61,613 nucleotides of DNA from Limosilactobacillus portuensis (GCF_014838735.1 NZ_JABUXQ010000014.1:1-61613); one strand, 5' to 3'; positions 28,088 to 37,767 are shown, counted from the first letter of the stretch. Made by a program: numbers and translations. Notes: a model not told the origin generated them from the letters alone.

Positions 28088-29605
28088 TTACCGCCCCTCT
28101 TTTTCCTTCAACACCGGTTTAATACCAAAGACATCACCAAATAGTTGCGACTTCTGGCTAAATGACCAGCTTTCTAGCACTAGATCATCTGAGCTAGTCG
28201 CTTTGATAATTAAGCGGCCATTTTTCAGTTTCAACTGAATTCGACTAATCTTCTGCTGCCGTGAATCATCTAAGGAATCAACCAACCTTAAGATTGCTGC
28301 TAATTTAGCAACCGGCATTTGAATATCTTCATCCAGGTGACGATAGTGTGACTGGTTGATAGTTGGACTTTCCGTACTGTGATAACGGGCAACCTCGGCA
28401 ATAATCAGGTTGTCTTCATCTGAAAGCCCAATCATCGGGTTAGCCTCCAAAATATATGCCGAATGACGATAGTGACCTTGCTGATTTATAAAATTCCCAA
28501 TATCATCAACTTTAGTTGCCACTTCCAGCAACAACCGATAATGATTACTTAACCGATGAATTGGCCGTAATTCGTCAAAAAATTGAAGCGCATATTTCTT
28601 CACAAAGTCTGCATGAGCAAAATCAATTCCGTACCGTTTAGCAATATTATCAGCAGATGTCCGAATCATATTATTTACGGTAGCTTGAGAAACGTCATTA
28701 TCTGTTGCAATCCCGTTTGCAATCCCATCCATAATTGAAAGGTTAGTAACGTAAAGGCTTGACGGGTTAATCAATTCTGACATTCGAGCAATTACCAAAT
28801 AGTTCGGTAAAATATATTCATCTTGCGCCTCCGCTAGATCAATATCATTGTTGTACATATACCGATCTTGAGGAATCAGTAGGTGATTAAACGTTTCCCG
28901 AAACTTTTTCCGGTCAATTTCGCCAATTTTTTGGTGTTTCTCTACATAACGTTTTGCCAACGAAGGTGCATTCTGGACAATCATCGTTGTCTTCTGCTGT
29001 TGTGTTAGCTCAGGTGCTAAGTAACCAAGCTTACTACCGATATAATCCTGAATAATTTCTGTCGGATTGGTCGTTGTTTGTCGTAGCTGGTTAACTAAGC
29101 GATGGATTTGAGCACCACCAAGATCAATTTCCCATGAAGTTTCAAAGTTGCCATGGTGGAAAAATGCCAATGTTGAGCTATCTAAACCAATACTCAAAAT
29201 ATACAAACAGTGTTTACTTAGCTTCTTAAATTCTGGTAACTGATCAACAATATAGCTCATTGACTGGGCCATTAACTGATTATTATTCAGCCATTCAATC
29301 TTCAGCCCAGTACGAACCTTTAGCTGGTCCGCAACATAACTAGCAGTAACGCTATCCATATCTTCATAAGCACCGTAGAACCTAATATTATCAACTTGAT
29401 AATCACTGATCAGTTCCTTAAATCCTTCTATATTATCGGTAATTGCCGCCATATTTTTTCGATAATTAGCGGTTTTATCATCTTCACCGATATCAAATAA
29501 CCCTGATCGGACGTCATTAATTACCTTAAGGCTTGGGAGCTCAATAATCCGTAAGAAAATCTGGTCCGGTTGTAAATAAATTACTGCCGTCAACGAATTT
29601 TTCAT
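28088..29605 (-). CDS. Ppx/GppA-type phosphatase with C-terminal HD-like domain
   Basis: A 505-residue protein with a Ppx/GppA N-terminal half (LSIGLDSSTLAFF and IDLGGAQIHRL resemble the phosphate-binding loops) and a C-terminal half of the HD-type helical domain seen in long exopolyphosphatases (about residues 310-500). It is first in the operon, ending one base before ppk. Compared with the second ppx gene, the N-terminal DxGSNS loop is poorly conserved (VIYLQPDQIFLRI), so activity may be altered. Start at ATG 29605 with GAGGGG upstream. Confidence 0.8.
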   Translation of the reverse strand: MKNSLTAVIYLQPDQIFLRIIELPSLKVINDVRSGLFDIGEDDKTANYRKNMAAITDNIEGFKELISDYQVDNIRFYGAYEDMDSVTASYVADQLKVRTGLKIEWLNNNQLMAQSMSYIVDQLPEFKKLSKHCLYILSIGLDSSTLAFFHHGNFETSWEIDLGGAQIHRLVNQLRQTTTNPTEIIQDYIGSKLGYLAPELTQQQKTTMIVQNAPSLAKRYVEKHQKIGEIDRKKFRETFNHLLIPQDRYMYNNDIDLAEAQDEYILPNYLVIARMSELINPSSLYVTNLSIMDGIANGIATDNDVSQATVNNMIRTSADNIAKRYGIDFAHADFVKKYALQFFDELRPIHRLSNHYRLLLEVATKVDDIGNFINQQGHYRHSAYILEANPMIGLSDEDNLIIAEVARYHSTESPTINQSHYRHLDEDIQMPVAKLAAILRLVDSLDDSRQQKISRIQLKLKNGRLIIKATSSDDLVLESWSFSQKSQLFGDVFGIKPVLKEKEGR

Positions 29606-29668
29606 TCTAATCACCCCTCAATGTTTTTCCACTTTAAGTCTACCATTAATGAACAAAAAGAGAGTGCT

Positions 29669-29717
29669 AAAAAGGGTTCAGAAAAAAACAAAATGTCTTT
29701 TCTGAACCCTTTTTAGT
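29669..29717 (-). terminator. Terminator after acyl-ACP thioesterase
   Basis: AAAAAGGGTTCAGAAAA pairs with TTTTCTGAACCCTTTTT across a 9-base loop. It separates the tmk-to-thioesterase cluster from the polyphosphate operon. Confidence 0.9.
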
Positions 29718-29753
29718 ACAGTAGTTTTTGAACATCTTAAATTCGATAATTTT

Positions 29754-30509
29754 TTAACTCAACCAGCTAAACTCAGCCCTCGTACAAAGGGTACCGTTAT
29801 TTTTAATCTGGTGAAGACTAGTATGCGAATCTACCATCATGAACTCACTAGTAATGTCGTGGTCGGCACGAACCTCTTGCTGATATTGAATTGAAAAGGA
29901 CTTTAACTGATGAGTCGTTAAAAATTCTTCACCAAGCGGATCCAAGAGCCAATCAAAGTAACGAGCATTATTGACATGGTGATTAGCATCTAAGTCAAAG
30001 TAGCGAACATGGTATTGTTTCCCTGATAAGGTTGCGTCTTCTGGGATTTGCTTAGGTCGCTGCCCGCGTGGCACCCGTTTAACTTGTGGTGCCTGGTAAG
30101 CTGCAATTACCTTTTCAGGAATCTGCTCCATCTTTCGACTAGTTAAATTCATAAATACTAGTAACGCTTTTACATGGGCATATTCTTTTTGACCATCCTT
30201 ATCACGAACCCAAAACTCACGGGTAGCAAAAAAACGGTTATACCCTGTTGCTCGTGTCCCCAGAATAACAGTGTCACCACTTCTCAAAGATTGAAGATCA
30301 AGCTCCCCTTCAAAATTCACAAAGACCCACGAACCACCTGTCGATTGAACGACTTCCCGATTTAATCCTAGTTTGTTGCTTTGTTCATCTGCAACAACAG
30401 AGAGCATACTCATTACCATACTCAAAGTAGGGTGATCTAATTCATCACACTCATAATAAGTTAGTTGATGCGGAATTTCATATTCTTGTGCTGATTGTTT
30501 TAATTCCAT
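29754..30509 (-). CDS. Acyl-ACP thioesterase (FatA type)
   Basis: A 251-residue double-hotdog thioesterase that releases fatty acids from acyl carrier protein. The first hotdog has YYECDELDHPTLS near residue 18 and the second DLDANHHVNNARYFDW near residue 172, the active-site motif of the FatA/FatB family. Length agrees with bacterial members. It follows rsmI after 8 bases and is the end of the replication/translation gene cluster. Confidence 0.88.
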   Translation of the reverse strand: MELKQSAQEYEIPHQLTYYECDELDHPTLSMVMSMLSVVADEQSNKLGLNREVVQSTGGSWVFVNFEGELDLQSLRSGDTVILGTRATGYNRFFATREFWVRDKDGQKEYAHVKALLVFMNLTSRKMEQIPEKVIAAYQAPQVKRVPRGQRPKQIPEDATLSGKQYHVRYFDLDANHHVNNARYFDWLLDPLGEEFLTTHQLKSFSIQYQQEVRADHDITSEFMMVDSHTSLHQIKNNGTLCTRAEFSWLS

Positions 30510-30517
30510 TTTTACTC

Positions 30518-31381
30518 CTAAATATTATGGTACTGCTTATAGAGTTCCTGACGGTTTAGCTTATTTTTCTTAGCAACTAGTTTAATCGCCTCATTAGTAG
30601 ACAATCCCTCACTGATTGCCTGATCAATTTGTTCAACCGGGGTACCAGTTTCTTCTTCCTCTTCTTCATCAGGATGAGGATTTCCCGCAACTAACACAAC
30701 GTATTCCCCTCGTGGCTGGTGTTCATCATAAAAAGCAATTATCTCAGCTAAACTTCCCCGACTAAACTCCTCATACCGTTTAGTCAATTCACGAGCTAAA
30801 ACTGCCTGCCGATCGTCACCAAAAACTTCAGCCATCACTTTAAGAGTTTTTTTCAAGCGATGAGGTGCTTCATAGAAGATCATGGTCTCTGAACGATTCC
30901 GCAATTGTTCTAATTCCTGAACTTGTTGCTGGTGCTTCCGTTCAAGAAAACCATAAAAGTAAAACGGCTGGGGAACGAGGCCAGAGGCAATTAATGCTGT
31001 CAAACCAGCGTTAGCACCTGGTAATGGAACAACCGGGATTCCCTCTTTTACTGCTGCCGCAACTAATTCTTTTCCGGGATCAGAAATTGATGGCATCCCC
31101 GCATCACTACATTGAGCAATCGTAATTCCGGCTTTTAATTTACCAATTAATTCTGGAATTCGTTGTTCCGTATTATGTTCGTGGAAACTAATCTCAGGCG
31201 TGTGAATATCAAAGTGATTTAATAATTGTTGAGTATGCCGCGTATCCTCAGCTGCAATCAAGTCAGCTTCCGTTAGCACTTTAACTGCTCGAAATGTCAT
31301 ATCGTCTAAGTTGCCGATCGGTGTTGGTACAAGGTATAACGTTCCCGAATCCTGATTTTGAAAACTACTAACTTGTTGCAT
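30518..31381 (-). CDS. rsmI: 16S rRNA (cytidine-1402-2'-O)-methyltransferase RsmI
   Basis: A 287-residue SAM-dependent methyltransferase of the tetrapyrrole-methylase fold. N-terminal YLVPTPIGNLDDMTFRA, then AAEDTRHT and SDAGMPSISDPG are the standard RsmI blocks. I start at ATG 31381 because GGGAGAGG is immediately upstream; an in-frame start at 31414 would overlap yabA. It follows yabA directly, as in other Bacilli. Confidence 0.95.
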   Translation of the reverse strand: MQQVSSFQNQDSGTLYLVPTPIGNLDDMTFRAVKVLTEADLIAAEDTRHTQQLLNHFDIHTPEISFHEHNTEQRIPELIGKLKAGITIAQCSDAGMPSISDPGKELVAAAVKEGIPVVPLPGANAGLTALIASGLVPQPFYFYGFLERKHQQQVQELEQLRNRSETMIFYEAPHRLKKTLKVMAEVFGDDRQAVLARELTKRYEEFSRGSLAEIIAFYDEHQPRGEYVVLVAGNPHPDEEEEEETGTPVEQIDQAISEGLSTNEAIKLVAKKNKLNRQELYKQYHNI

Positions 31382-31391
31382 TTTCCTCTCC

Positions 31392-31745
31392 CTACTTAAT
31401 TGTTGGCTGATCATGACCGAAAATCGTATCTAAACAAAAAGTACACGATTCATTCTGTTCAAGCCGCTTCCCAAAGTATTCACTGCAAACATGAAAGCCT
31501 TGCTGGTACAACTTTTTTAAATTTTCCCGTGAACCGGAAAGGTGATCATCATCATGCTTTTGCTGATGCATCTTCTTTAACATCGTTCGTAAATGGTCAT
31601 TTTCAATTGAAAGTTCAGCATTAGTTTCCATTAATTCTGTCATCTGGGCCTGGAGTTGTTCCATATTAGCAACTAGGTCATGCGTTTGCTTAGTTACCTG
31701 AGCGAAGCGATCATAAATATTACTTGGATTACTATGTTCACTCAT
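31392..31745 (-). CDS. yabA: DNA replication initiation control protein YabA
   Basis: A 117-residue regulator that binds DnaA and the DnaN clamp and limits initiation. An N-terminal leucine-zipper-like coiled coil (about residues 10-60) is followed by a C-terminal zinc-binding tetrad: HVCSEYFGKRL and CTFC. Start at 31745 with GGAGG upstream. It lies between holB and rsmI, the conserved Bacilli order. Confidence 0.93.
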   Translation of the reverse strand: MSEHSNPSNIYDRFAQVTKQTHDLVANMEQLQAQMTELMETNAELSIENDHLRTMLKKMHQQKHDDDHLSGSRENLKKLYQQGFHVCSEYFGKRLEQNESCTFCLDTIFGHDQPTIK

Positions 31746-31758
31746 TGTGATTATCCTC

Positions 31759-32763
31759 CTATGCCGAAAGTGCTTGGGCAATTTTGATGGTTAACTGTTC
31801 CGTAACGTTCTGAAATGCCATGTTTTGGTCCAAAAGATGTCGACTAGCCAATGTTTCCTGACTAATTTCCAACAATGTCTGTACAGAATATTGTTGAGCA
31901 GTTGTAGTTAGGAGTTCTTGATCCTGTAAAAAGTGCAGATCCTCTTCAGCAGTCATTCCGTTGGCAATCAATAACGTATCTCGCCAAATCAATGCCATGA
32001 GATCGAGAATCAACTGCTGCTTTTGACGATCAGTTGCTAGCTTAACGATCTCTGTTTGAACATCAACGAAGCCTAGCATGTTTGCATTACTGATATGCCG
32101 ATACCACAGCGAGATTGCTGCAATCGCCTGCTTTAACCAGTCATCTTTTCGCCATTCCAGAATCTCGCTTACGGAATCGGTTAACCCAATAGCAACGCTT
32201 CGTTCTGTTCGTGGAATTTCCTGCTTAGCTAATGCTTTTTCAAGTTCAACCCGCGCTAAAGGACGCAACTCAATCACTTGTGTCCGTGAGCGAATTGTTG
32301 GTAACACGGCACTCTTATTAGTGGTTAACATCAAAATGTAAATTCCTGGGCCCGGTTCTTCAATAAATTTTAACAAGCTATTGGCAGCATTATTCGTCAT
32401 CTTTTCGGCATCATGAATCACAAAGAGCTTTTTATTGCCTTCAACAGCACTTTTGGTAAATTCATCCTTCAAGTGACGGATCTCATCAACTTTTATTTGC
32501 CGTCCTTCCGGTTTAGCAACGACCACATCAGGATGGTTGCCGCTTAAAATTCGCTGGCATTCCGGACAGGTAAGATCAGGCTCACCATTTTGTAAATGAA
32601 GGCAGAAAAGTCGTAGTGCTAACCACATGGCCAATTGACTTTTTCCTGAGCCGGTTGGACCAACAAAGAGGTACGCATGCGCTAATTCATGATTTTTTAT
32701 TACCGTTTGCAATTGCTTAACAATTAAAGGCTGCAAACGCTCTGCCTGCAATTGGTCAGCCAC
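31759..32763 (-). CDS. holB: DNA polymerase III subunit delta'
   Basis: A 334-residue clamp-loader subunit with an AAA+ domain (GPTGSGKS near residue 34), a zinc-binding cysteine cluster (residues about 54-69, with CPEC) and the SRC-like motif in IRSRTQVI. It starts with GTG at 32763 (TAGGTG upstream). Length is normal. Part of the tmk-pstA-holB-yabA cluster. Confidence 0.93.
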   Translation of the reverse strand: MADQLQAERLQPLIVKQLQTVIKNHELAHAYLFVGPTGSGKSQLAMWLALRLFCLHLQNGEPDLTCPECQRILSGNHPDVVVAKPEGRQIKVDEIRHLKDEFTKSAVEGNKKLFVIHDAEKMTNNAANSLLKFIEEPGPGIYILMLTTNKSAVLPTIRSRTQVIELRPLARVELEKALAKQEIPRTERSVAIGLTDSVSEILEWRKDDWLKQAIAAISLWYRHISNANMLGFVDVQTEIVKLATDRQKQQLILDLMALIWRDTLLIANGMTAEEDLHFLQDQELLTTTAQQYSVQTLLEISQETLASRHLLDQNMAFQNVTEQLTIKIAQALSA

Positions 32764-32781
32764 TTCTTTTCACCTACTCAA

Positions 32782-33105
32782 CTAAAACTTATGGAACTGT
32801 TCTACTGGCATTACAAAGACAGTTGCTCCGCCAATTTGAACATTAACCGGAAAGGCAGAACCGCCTTCAACATCCATGTGCATTTGCGACGTAACATATT
32901 GTTCACGAGATTTAGCGTTCTTCTTAATAATATCAAGAACGTCTTGAACGCGCTCATCTTCAATTCCAATCAAAAACGTTGCGTTTCCTTCACGAAGAAA
33001 GCCACCGGTTGTAGAAAGTTGAGTCATCTGGATATGGTTGTTGGCAAATGCCTTCCGAAGCCGATTACTGTCCTTGGATTGAACAATCGCAATTATCATT
33101 TTCAT
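32782..33105 (-). CDS. pstA: Cyclic di-AMP receptor PstA/DarA
   Basis: A 107-residue PII-like trimeric protein that binds cyclic di-AMP (DUF970 family). It begins MKMIIAIVQSKDSNRL and has TTGGFLREGNATFLIG, the family's nucleotide-binding loop region. It sits between tmk and holB as in other Firmicutes. The downstream target is unknown in general. Confidence 0.93.
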   Translation of the reverse strand: MKMIIAIVQSKDSNRLRKAFANNHIQMTQLSTTGGFLREGNATFLIGIEDERVQDVLDIIKKNAKSREQYVTSQMHMDVEGGSAFPVNVQIGGATVFVMPVEQFHKF

Positions 33106-33136
33106 AATAAATCACCTTTCTTTAAATGCCACTAAC

Positions 33137-33778
33137 TTAAAATAAATCGTTAAACTTTGCGTGAATCGTTTGTTTAACATCGCTAATTACTTTAGGCAGT
33201 GACTGACTAGCATCAATCAACTTAATTCTTTCTGGATTTTCTCGTTGAAGACGAAGAAATGCTTCACGAACAGTTTTATGGAAACTTAACTGTTCTTCGT
33301 CTAACCGGTTAACTTGGTCAGCCCGGTGTTTAGCAATTCGCTGCAACCCCAACTTTGACTCAACGTCCAAATAAATAGTTAAATCAGGCAGCAGCCCATC
33401 AATTGCGTACTGGTTAATTTGCCAAATTTTCTGCTCACCAAGGTGGCGACCAGCTCCCTGATAAGCAATTGAACTATCGACATAACGATCACAAAGAATT
33501 ACTTTACCTGCCTTTAAGGCTGGTAAAATCTCTGAAACGATGTGCTGACGACGGGCAGCTGCGAATAATAGCGCCTCCGTCCGGCCATCCATATCAGTGT
33601 TATGCTCGTCAAATAAAACTCGGCGAATTTGCTCAGAAATATGGTTGCCTCCTGGTTCACGCGTATACATTACCCGTTCTTTACCAAGCTGTTGCTCTAA
33701 CTCAGTTTGAATTGCGGCAATTACACTTGTTTTCCCAGCACCATCTGGTCCTTCAAATGAAATAAATTTTCCTACCAT
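33137..33778 (-). CDS. tmk: Thymidylate kinase
   Basis: A 213-residue P-loop kinase making dTDP from dTMP. The P-loop FEGPDGAGKTS is near residue 8, TREPGGN near 40 and the DRYVDSSIAYQG block near 96. Normal length. Co-oriented with pstA and holB. Confidence 0.97.
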   Translation of the reverse strand: MVGKFISFEGPDGAGKTSVIAAIQTELEQQLGKERVMYTREPGGNHISEQIRRVLFDEHNTDMDGRTEALLFAAARRQHIVSEILPALKAGKVILCDRYVDSSIAYQGAGRHLGEQKIWQINQYAIDGLLPDLTIYLDVESKLGLQRIAKHRADQVNRLDEEQLSFHKTVREAFLRLQRENPERIKLIDASQSLPKVISDVKQTIHAKFNDLF

Positions 33779-33789
33779 TAATCTTCTTC

Positions 33790-34041
33790 CTAACGATCAA
33801 TTACGCTCTGGTTTAGTTCACCATGTACTTTAAATTTGCGTGCAATTCGGTAAAGGTACAAATATTTTTGTTCTTGCAAGCGACTTCGATAATGAAGTTC
33901 CGTACTTGCATTTGCCTCGTAAACGGCCCGCTCTGTTTCCTTTGCGTGATCCCAACTTGCCTTTGTTTCATAAATTAAATTCAGTAGTCGCTGGTCACGC
34001 TCTTGCTTTACCTCTTCTTGATTCCGATGATGAAAAAGCAT
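33790..34041 (-). CDS. yaaL: YaaL family protein (DUF2508)
   Basis: An 83-residue helical, charged protein of unknown function, found between recR and tmk in many Bacilli. The sequence is predicted helical throughout, with LIYETKASWDHAKETE in the centre. It follows recR after 3 bases. Assignment rests on position, length and composition. Confidence 0.82.
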   Translation of the reverse strand: MLFHHRNQEEVKQERDQRLLNLIYETKASWDHAKETERAVYEANASTELHYRSRLQEQKYLYLYRIARKFKVHGELNQSVIDR

Positions 34042-34044
34042 TTG

Positions 34045-34644
34045 TTACATCTCCGTTCGTCCTTGAACAGCCTTAAACAGGGTTACTTCATCCGCATAGT
34101 CGATATCAGCCCCGACAGAAAGTCCATGGGCTAACCGCGTAACTTTGATTCCGGCAGGTTTAATTAATTTTGCAAGGTAACTAGCAGTTAACTCGCCATC
34201 CGACGAAGCGTTAGTTGCAATAATCACTTCTTTTATCTCATCGTCTTTTTTCAAGCGATCTAATAAGCTAGTAATATTAATATCCTCTGGACCAGTTCCC
34301 GCAACGGGTGAAATCACACCATTTAAGACGTGGTACAAGCCATGATACTCATGCATTCGTTCCATTGCCATAACATCCTGTGATTGCTCAACCACAAGGA
34401 TTTGTGAACGATCACGAGTCTTATCTTGGCAAATTGGGCAAGGATCATCTTCCGTAATGTTGCCACAAATACTACAACTATGGAGATCACGCTTAGCTGA
34501 CAATAATGATTTAGCAAAGTTCGTAACGTCATCGCCTTGCATCGTCAGTGTATAAAAAGCTAGCCGGGTAGCCGTCTTTTGACCGATACCCGGTAGTTTT
34601 GTGTAGCTTTCAATTAGCTTTGCTAGCGGTTCAGGATACTGCAC
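34045..34644 (-). CDS. recR: Recombination protein RecR
   Basis: A 199-residue DNA-repair protein of the RecFOR pathway. It has the helix-hairpin-helix [15 protein letters not shown], the C4 zinc finger CSICGN...CPIC near residues 57-72, and the Toprim domain starting [14 protein letters not shown]. It follows ybaB after 2 bases in the conserved dnaX-ybaB-recR order. Confidence 0.97.
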   Translation of the reverse strand: MQYPEPLAKLIESYTKLPGIGQKTATRLAFYTLTMQGDDVTNFAKSLLSAKRDLHSCSICGNITEDDPCPICQDKTRDRSQILVVEQSQDVMAMERMHEYHGLYHVLNGVISPVAGTGPEDINITSLLDRLKKDDEIKEVIIATNASSDGELTASYLAKLIKPAGIKVTRLAHGLSVGADIDYADEVTLFKAVQGRTEM

Positions 34645-34646
34645 TC

Positions 34647-34955
34647 TTACATCCCCAAGCCACGAGTGTACTTACCCAAGGTGCTTTGGGTAGCATCGTT
34701 GACCTTCTTCATTCCATCATTAACAGCTGCCAGTACAAGATCTGAAAGCATATCAATATCATCTGGATCAACAGCTTCTGGCTTAATTTCCAGATTAACT
34801 AACTTATTGTCGCCAGTAAAGGTTGCGGTTACCATGCCATTTGGTGCTTGGCCAACGAATTGTTGCTTAGCAAGTTCTTCGTGTTCAGCCATCATTTTCT
34901 TTTGCATTTCTTTAGCTTGTTTTACCATTTGTTGCATGTTCATACCGTTCATCAT
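34647..34955 (-). CDS. YbaB/EbfC family nucleoid-associated protein
   Basis: A 102-residue small DNA-binding protein. The N-terminus is rich in Met and Gln ([17 protein letters not shown]), typical of the family, followed by the [13 protein letters not shown] and [13 protein letters not shown] segments. It lies between dnaX and recR with 16- and 2-base gaps. Confidence 0.94.
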   Translation of the reverse strand: MMNGMNMQQMVKQAKEMQKKMMAEHEELAKQQFVGQAPNGMVTATFTGDNKLVNLEIKPEAVDPDDIDMLSDLVLAAVNDGMKKVNDATQSTLGKYTRGLGM

Positions 34956-34971
34956 AATTTATCATTCCCCT

Positions 34972-36798
34972 TTAATTATTTTCTACCTTAACAATATCAC
35001 TACCGAACAGCTCTTGGGCAGTCGTAACCAAATCTTTTTGCTCGTCTGCCTTTGGTTGTGGTTCTTGAACCGCTACCGGCGCAGTTGAAGCCGGCTCCTC
35101 TGCTGGCGCTTCAGCACTTGCTGTCGTAGGTTGAGAGTTATCACCAGCGGGACGGGAAAACCCTTTTCCTAAGCCATGACTTTGAATATACTCTTTCCGT
35201 ATTTGCGGCCACTGATCCTTAGGGACAAACACAACTCTTCGTTGATCACCACTCAGGCGTTGCAGTCCATCTTCCATCGCTTGAATTAAAGCTTGATCAT
35301 CAGTTGCCTGCTGAAAAAGAAATGCATAGTCAAATGCCACGATAATCCCATCCGGGCTGGCAGCTACAGGTTGAGAAACGTGTAGGAGAGAGCGCTGAGG
35401 GACGCTAAGCATATTAAGCATATCTCCCCAGAGTTCCTTCATTTTAGCAAGATCCTGACGCGTAGCAGCCCTAAGAACCGGATAAATCTGGTGCAAATTG
35501 ACCCGATTACTTCGTGATTTAACACGTGGCTGCCCTTTAACTGCTTTAGAAGAACTTTTAGCAACCGGCTTAACAGTTGGGGTCTCTTGTTGCTGAAGCT
35601 CTTTAACAGTTTGCTGCAGAGCTTGAATCTGCGCTTGAAGTTTATTAACTTCCGCTTGATTTGCTTCTTGATTAGCTTGGGTTGGCTTTGACACGCTAGC
35701 AACAGGCTGATCTGCTTCCGGCTGGGATAACTTAACGGTTAAAACCTCTAAATAGACATCCGGATGGGTCGTAAACCGCATTTCCATCTGAATATTATTT
35801 AGATCATCAATCATTCGGTATAACGTTGTTGATGAAGCTGCTTTACTTAGTTCCGTAAAGTCCTCATCTTTTAACCCCGTGCTCTCAACCTTTATCAAAT
35901 CAGGCGATTCTTGATACAAAAGGACATCTCGAATAAATGAGATTAAATCTTCAATAAATCGCTGACCATCTTTACCCTCGCCGAGAATCTGCTTCATTGT
36001 TTCCAGCGCAGAAGCACTTTGACTTTGACAAACTTCCAGGAAGTACTTCTTTAGCAGTTGCTTAGTAACACTCCCAGTTACTAAAAGGGCATCATCAAGC
36101 TTAACCTGGTTATCACTGAAGGAAAGAACCTGATCCAGAATACTTAATGCATCCCGCATCCCACCTTCTGCAGCATTTGCGATTACCCATAATGCCTTTT
36201 CATCATACTCCACCTTTTTCTGATCCAAAATGTACTTCATGCGTTCAAATGAATCAGTAGCTGAAATACGACGGAAATCAAACCGCTGAACCCGAGAAAT
36301 AATTGTAAGCGGGATCTTATGCGGCTCAGTTGTTGCCAAAATAAAGATTACATTGGCAGGTGGTTCTTCCAGCGTCTTAAGCAAAGCATTAAACGCCCCT
36401 GTTGAAAGCATGTGAACTTCATCAATAATGTAAACTTTATAGTCCGCTTGCGTTGGTGCATACTTCGCCTTATCGCGAATATCACGAATCTCCTCCACAC
36501 CGTTATTCGATGCAGCATCAATTTCAATAACATCATTTAATTGACCATTAGTAATTGCTTTACAAGTATCACATTCATTACATGGCTCACCATCTTGAGA
36601 ATGATGACAATTAACAGCCTTGGCGAAAATCTTAGCCGCAGAAGTCTTCCCAGTCCCCCGTGGCCCAGCGAAGAGGTAGGCATGACTAATTTGGTGAGTA
36701 ATAATGGCGTTTTTGAGTGTCCGGGTAACAACTTGTTGACCAACCATATCGTCAAACCGTTGTGGACGCCATACACGATATAATGCCTGGTAACTCAT
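34972..36798 (-). CDS. dnaX: DNA polymerase III subunits gamma and tau
   Basis: A 608-residue clamp-loader ATPase. It begins MSYQALYRVWRPQRFDD and contains the Walker A GPRGTGKTS near residue 45, a zinc module with CNECDTC, and DEVHMLS. The C-terminal third is a low-complexity Gln/Ala/Pro linker followed by the tau-like domain. Downstream of the SRP RNA and upstream of ybaB-recR, the usual order. I saw no clear slippery site for a short gamma form but did not search exhaustively. Confidence 0.97.
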   Translation of the reverse strand: MSYQALYRVWRPQRFDDMVGQQVVTRTLKNAIITHQISHAYLFAGPRGTGKTSAAKIFAKAVNCHHSQDGEPCNECDTCKAITNGQLNDVIEIDAASNNGVEEIRDIRDKAKYAPTQADYKVYIIDEVHMLSTGAFNALLKTLEEPPANVIFILATTEPHKIPLTIISRVQRFDFRRISATDSFERMKYILDQKKVEYDEKALWVIANAAEGGMRDALSILDQVLSFSDNQVKLDDALLVTGSVTKQLLKKYFLEVCQSQSASALETMKQILGEGKDGQRFIEDLISFIRDVLLYQESPDLIKVESTGLKDEDFTELSKAASSTTLYRMIDDLNNIQMEMRFTTHPDVYLEVLTVKLSQPEADQPVASVSKPTQANQEANQAEVNKLQAQIQALQQTVKELQQQETPTVKPVAKSSSKAVKGQPRVKSRSNRVNLHQIYPVLRAATRQDLAKMKELWGDMLNMLSVPQRSLLHVSQPVAASPDGIIVAFDYAFLFQQATDDQALIQAMEDGLQRLSGDQRRVVFVPKDQWPQIRKEYIQSHGLGKGFSRPAGDNSQPTTASAEAPAEEPASTAPVAVQEPQPKADEQKDLVTTAQELFGSDIVKVENN

Positions 36799-36904
36799 TA
36801 ATCAGCTTCCTTTCCGTAATTTTAATGCTGCTTAATATTATACTAGCTTTTATCAAAAGAAAAATCATTTGAACTGAATTTAAGACAAATAAAATTTTCA
36901 ATTA

Positions 36905-36942
36905 TAAAATTAAAGAGGCCAGGAAATAAAATCCCAGCCTCA
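36905..36942 (-). terminator. Terminator downstream of the SRP RNA gene
   Basis: On the minus strand GAGGCTGGG pairs with CCTGGCCTC around an A/T-rich loop, followed by TTTAATTTT. Confidence 0.6.
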
Positions 36943-36961
36943 CGGTTAATTTCTTAAAAAA

Positions 36962-37042
36962 CTTAGAGCACAAGATACATCAAACTTAGTGCTGCTTCCT
37001 TCCGGACCTGACACGGTTCGTAAGCATACCCTTGCTCTAAGG
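36962..37042 (-). ncRNA. ffs: Signal recognition particle RNA, small bacterial type (4.5S)
   Basis: The minus strand holds the conserved SRP RNA tip CAGGTCCGGAAGGAAGCAGC, with ends CTTAGAGCAAG and CTTGTGCTCTAAG closing the hairpin. A T-run follows the 3' side. It lies between tadA and dnaX, its usual place in lactobacilli. Ends are estimated from the closing stem. Confidence 0.92.
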
Positions 37043-37071
37043 CCTTACGGCAAATATCATCATACAACATT

Positions 37072-37593
37072 TTATTTAGAATTACTAGTCTTTTTCTTTT
37101 TTCGGGCAAGTTTGCGTTTTTTTCTCACTGCCCGGAAAAAATCCTTTAACATTTGACTACACTGTTCACCAAGAACACCAGCGGTCACGTAAACCTGATG
37201 ATTCAATCGCTCATCACCAAGCAAATGATACAAACTATCAACCGTTCCTGCTTTAGGATCAGTCGCCCCGTAAAAAACATTTCTGATTCGCGCATTTACA
37301 ATTGCTCCGCTACACATCATGCACGGCTCAAGAGTAACGTATAGGTCACAATCTTCAAGGCGCCAACTATGAAGGTAGGAACAAGCTTCCATAATTGCTA
37401 GCATTTCTGCATGATAAGTCACGTCTTGAAATTTTTCCCGCATGTTATGACCACGACCTATAATCTTACCTTGATAGGTCACTACCGCACCAATGGGAAC
37501 CTCGTTTAACAACGCTGCTTTTTTTGCTTCAGTAATGGCCGCTCGCATAAACTTTGCTTGTTCTTCTCGGGGAACTGTTACTCTTTCCCTCAT
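37072..37593 (-). CDS. tadA: tRNA-specific adenosine deaminase TadA
   Basis: A 173-residue zinc deaminase making inosine at the wobble position of tRNA-Arg(ACG). HAEMLAI supplies the zinc histidine and catalytic glutamate, and PCMMCSGA the two cysteines. The C-terminus is an unusually basic tail (KKRKLARKKKK). It begins with ATG at 37593. Confidence 0.94.
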   Translation of the reverse strand: MRERVTVPREEQAKFMRAAITEAKKAALLNEVPIGAVVTYQGKIIGRGHNMREKFQDVTYHAEMLAIMEACSYLHSWRLEDCDLYVTLEPCMMCSGAIVNARIRNVFYGATDPKAGTVDSLYHLLGDERLNHQVYVTAGVLGEQCSQMLKDFFRAVRKKRKLARKKKKTSNSK

Positions 37594-37719
37594 CGTAAAA
37601 ATTCTCCTTTAATTCATGTTAAATTTCTCTTTTCAGTGTATAATATTAATTTGTTGATCAATCTATCATTTATCAAGAAATAAATCAAAAAGTTTCACAT
37701 ACATAATTGCCCACCTCAT

Positions 37720-37735
37720 GTGCTATATATTGTGT
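37720..37735 (+). promoter_or_regulatory. NrdR box 1
   Basis: GTGCTATATATTGTGT is the inverse complement of box 2 and fits the NrdR consensus ACACWATATATWGTGT closely. NrdR is the dATP/ATP-sensing repressor of ribonucleotide reductase genes. Confidence 0.88.
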
Positions 37736-37751
37736 TTCACTATTTAAAGTC

Positions 37752-37767
37752 ACACAATATATAGCAC
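37752..37767 (+). promoter_or_regulatory. NrdR box 2
   Basis: ACACAATATATAGCAC, perfectly complementary to box 1. The centres are 32 bases apart, about three helical turns, which is the spacing expected for paired NrdR boxes. It ends 7 bases before the nrd -35 element. Confidence 0.88.
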
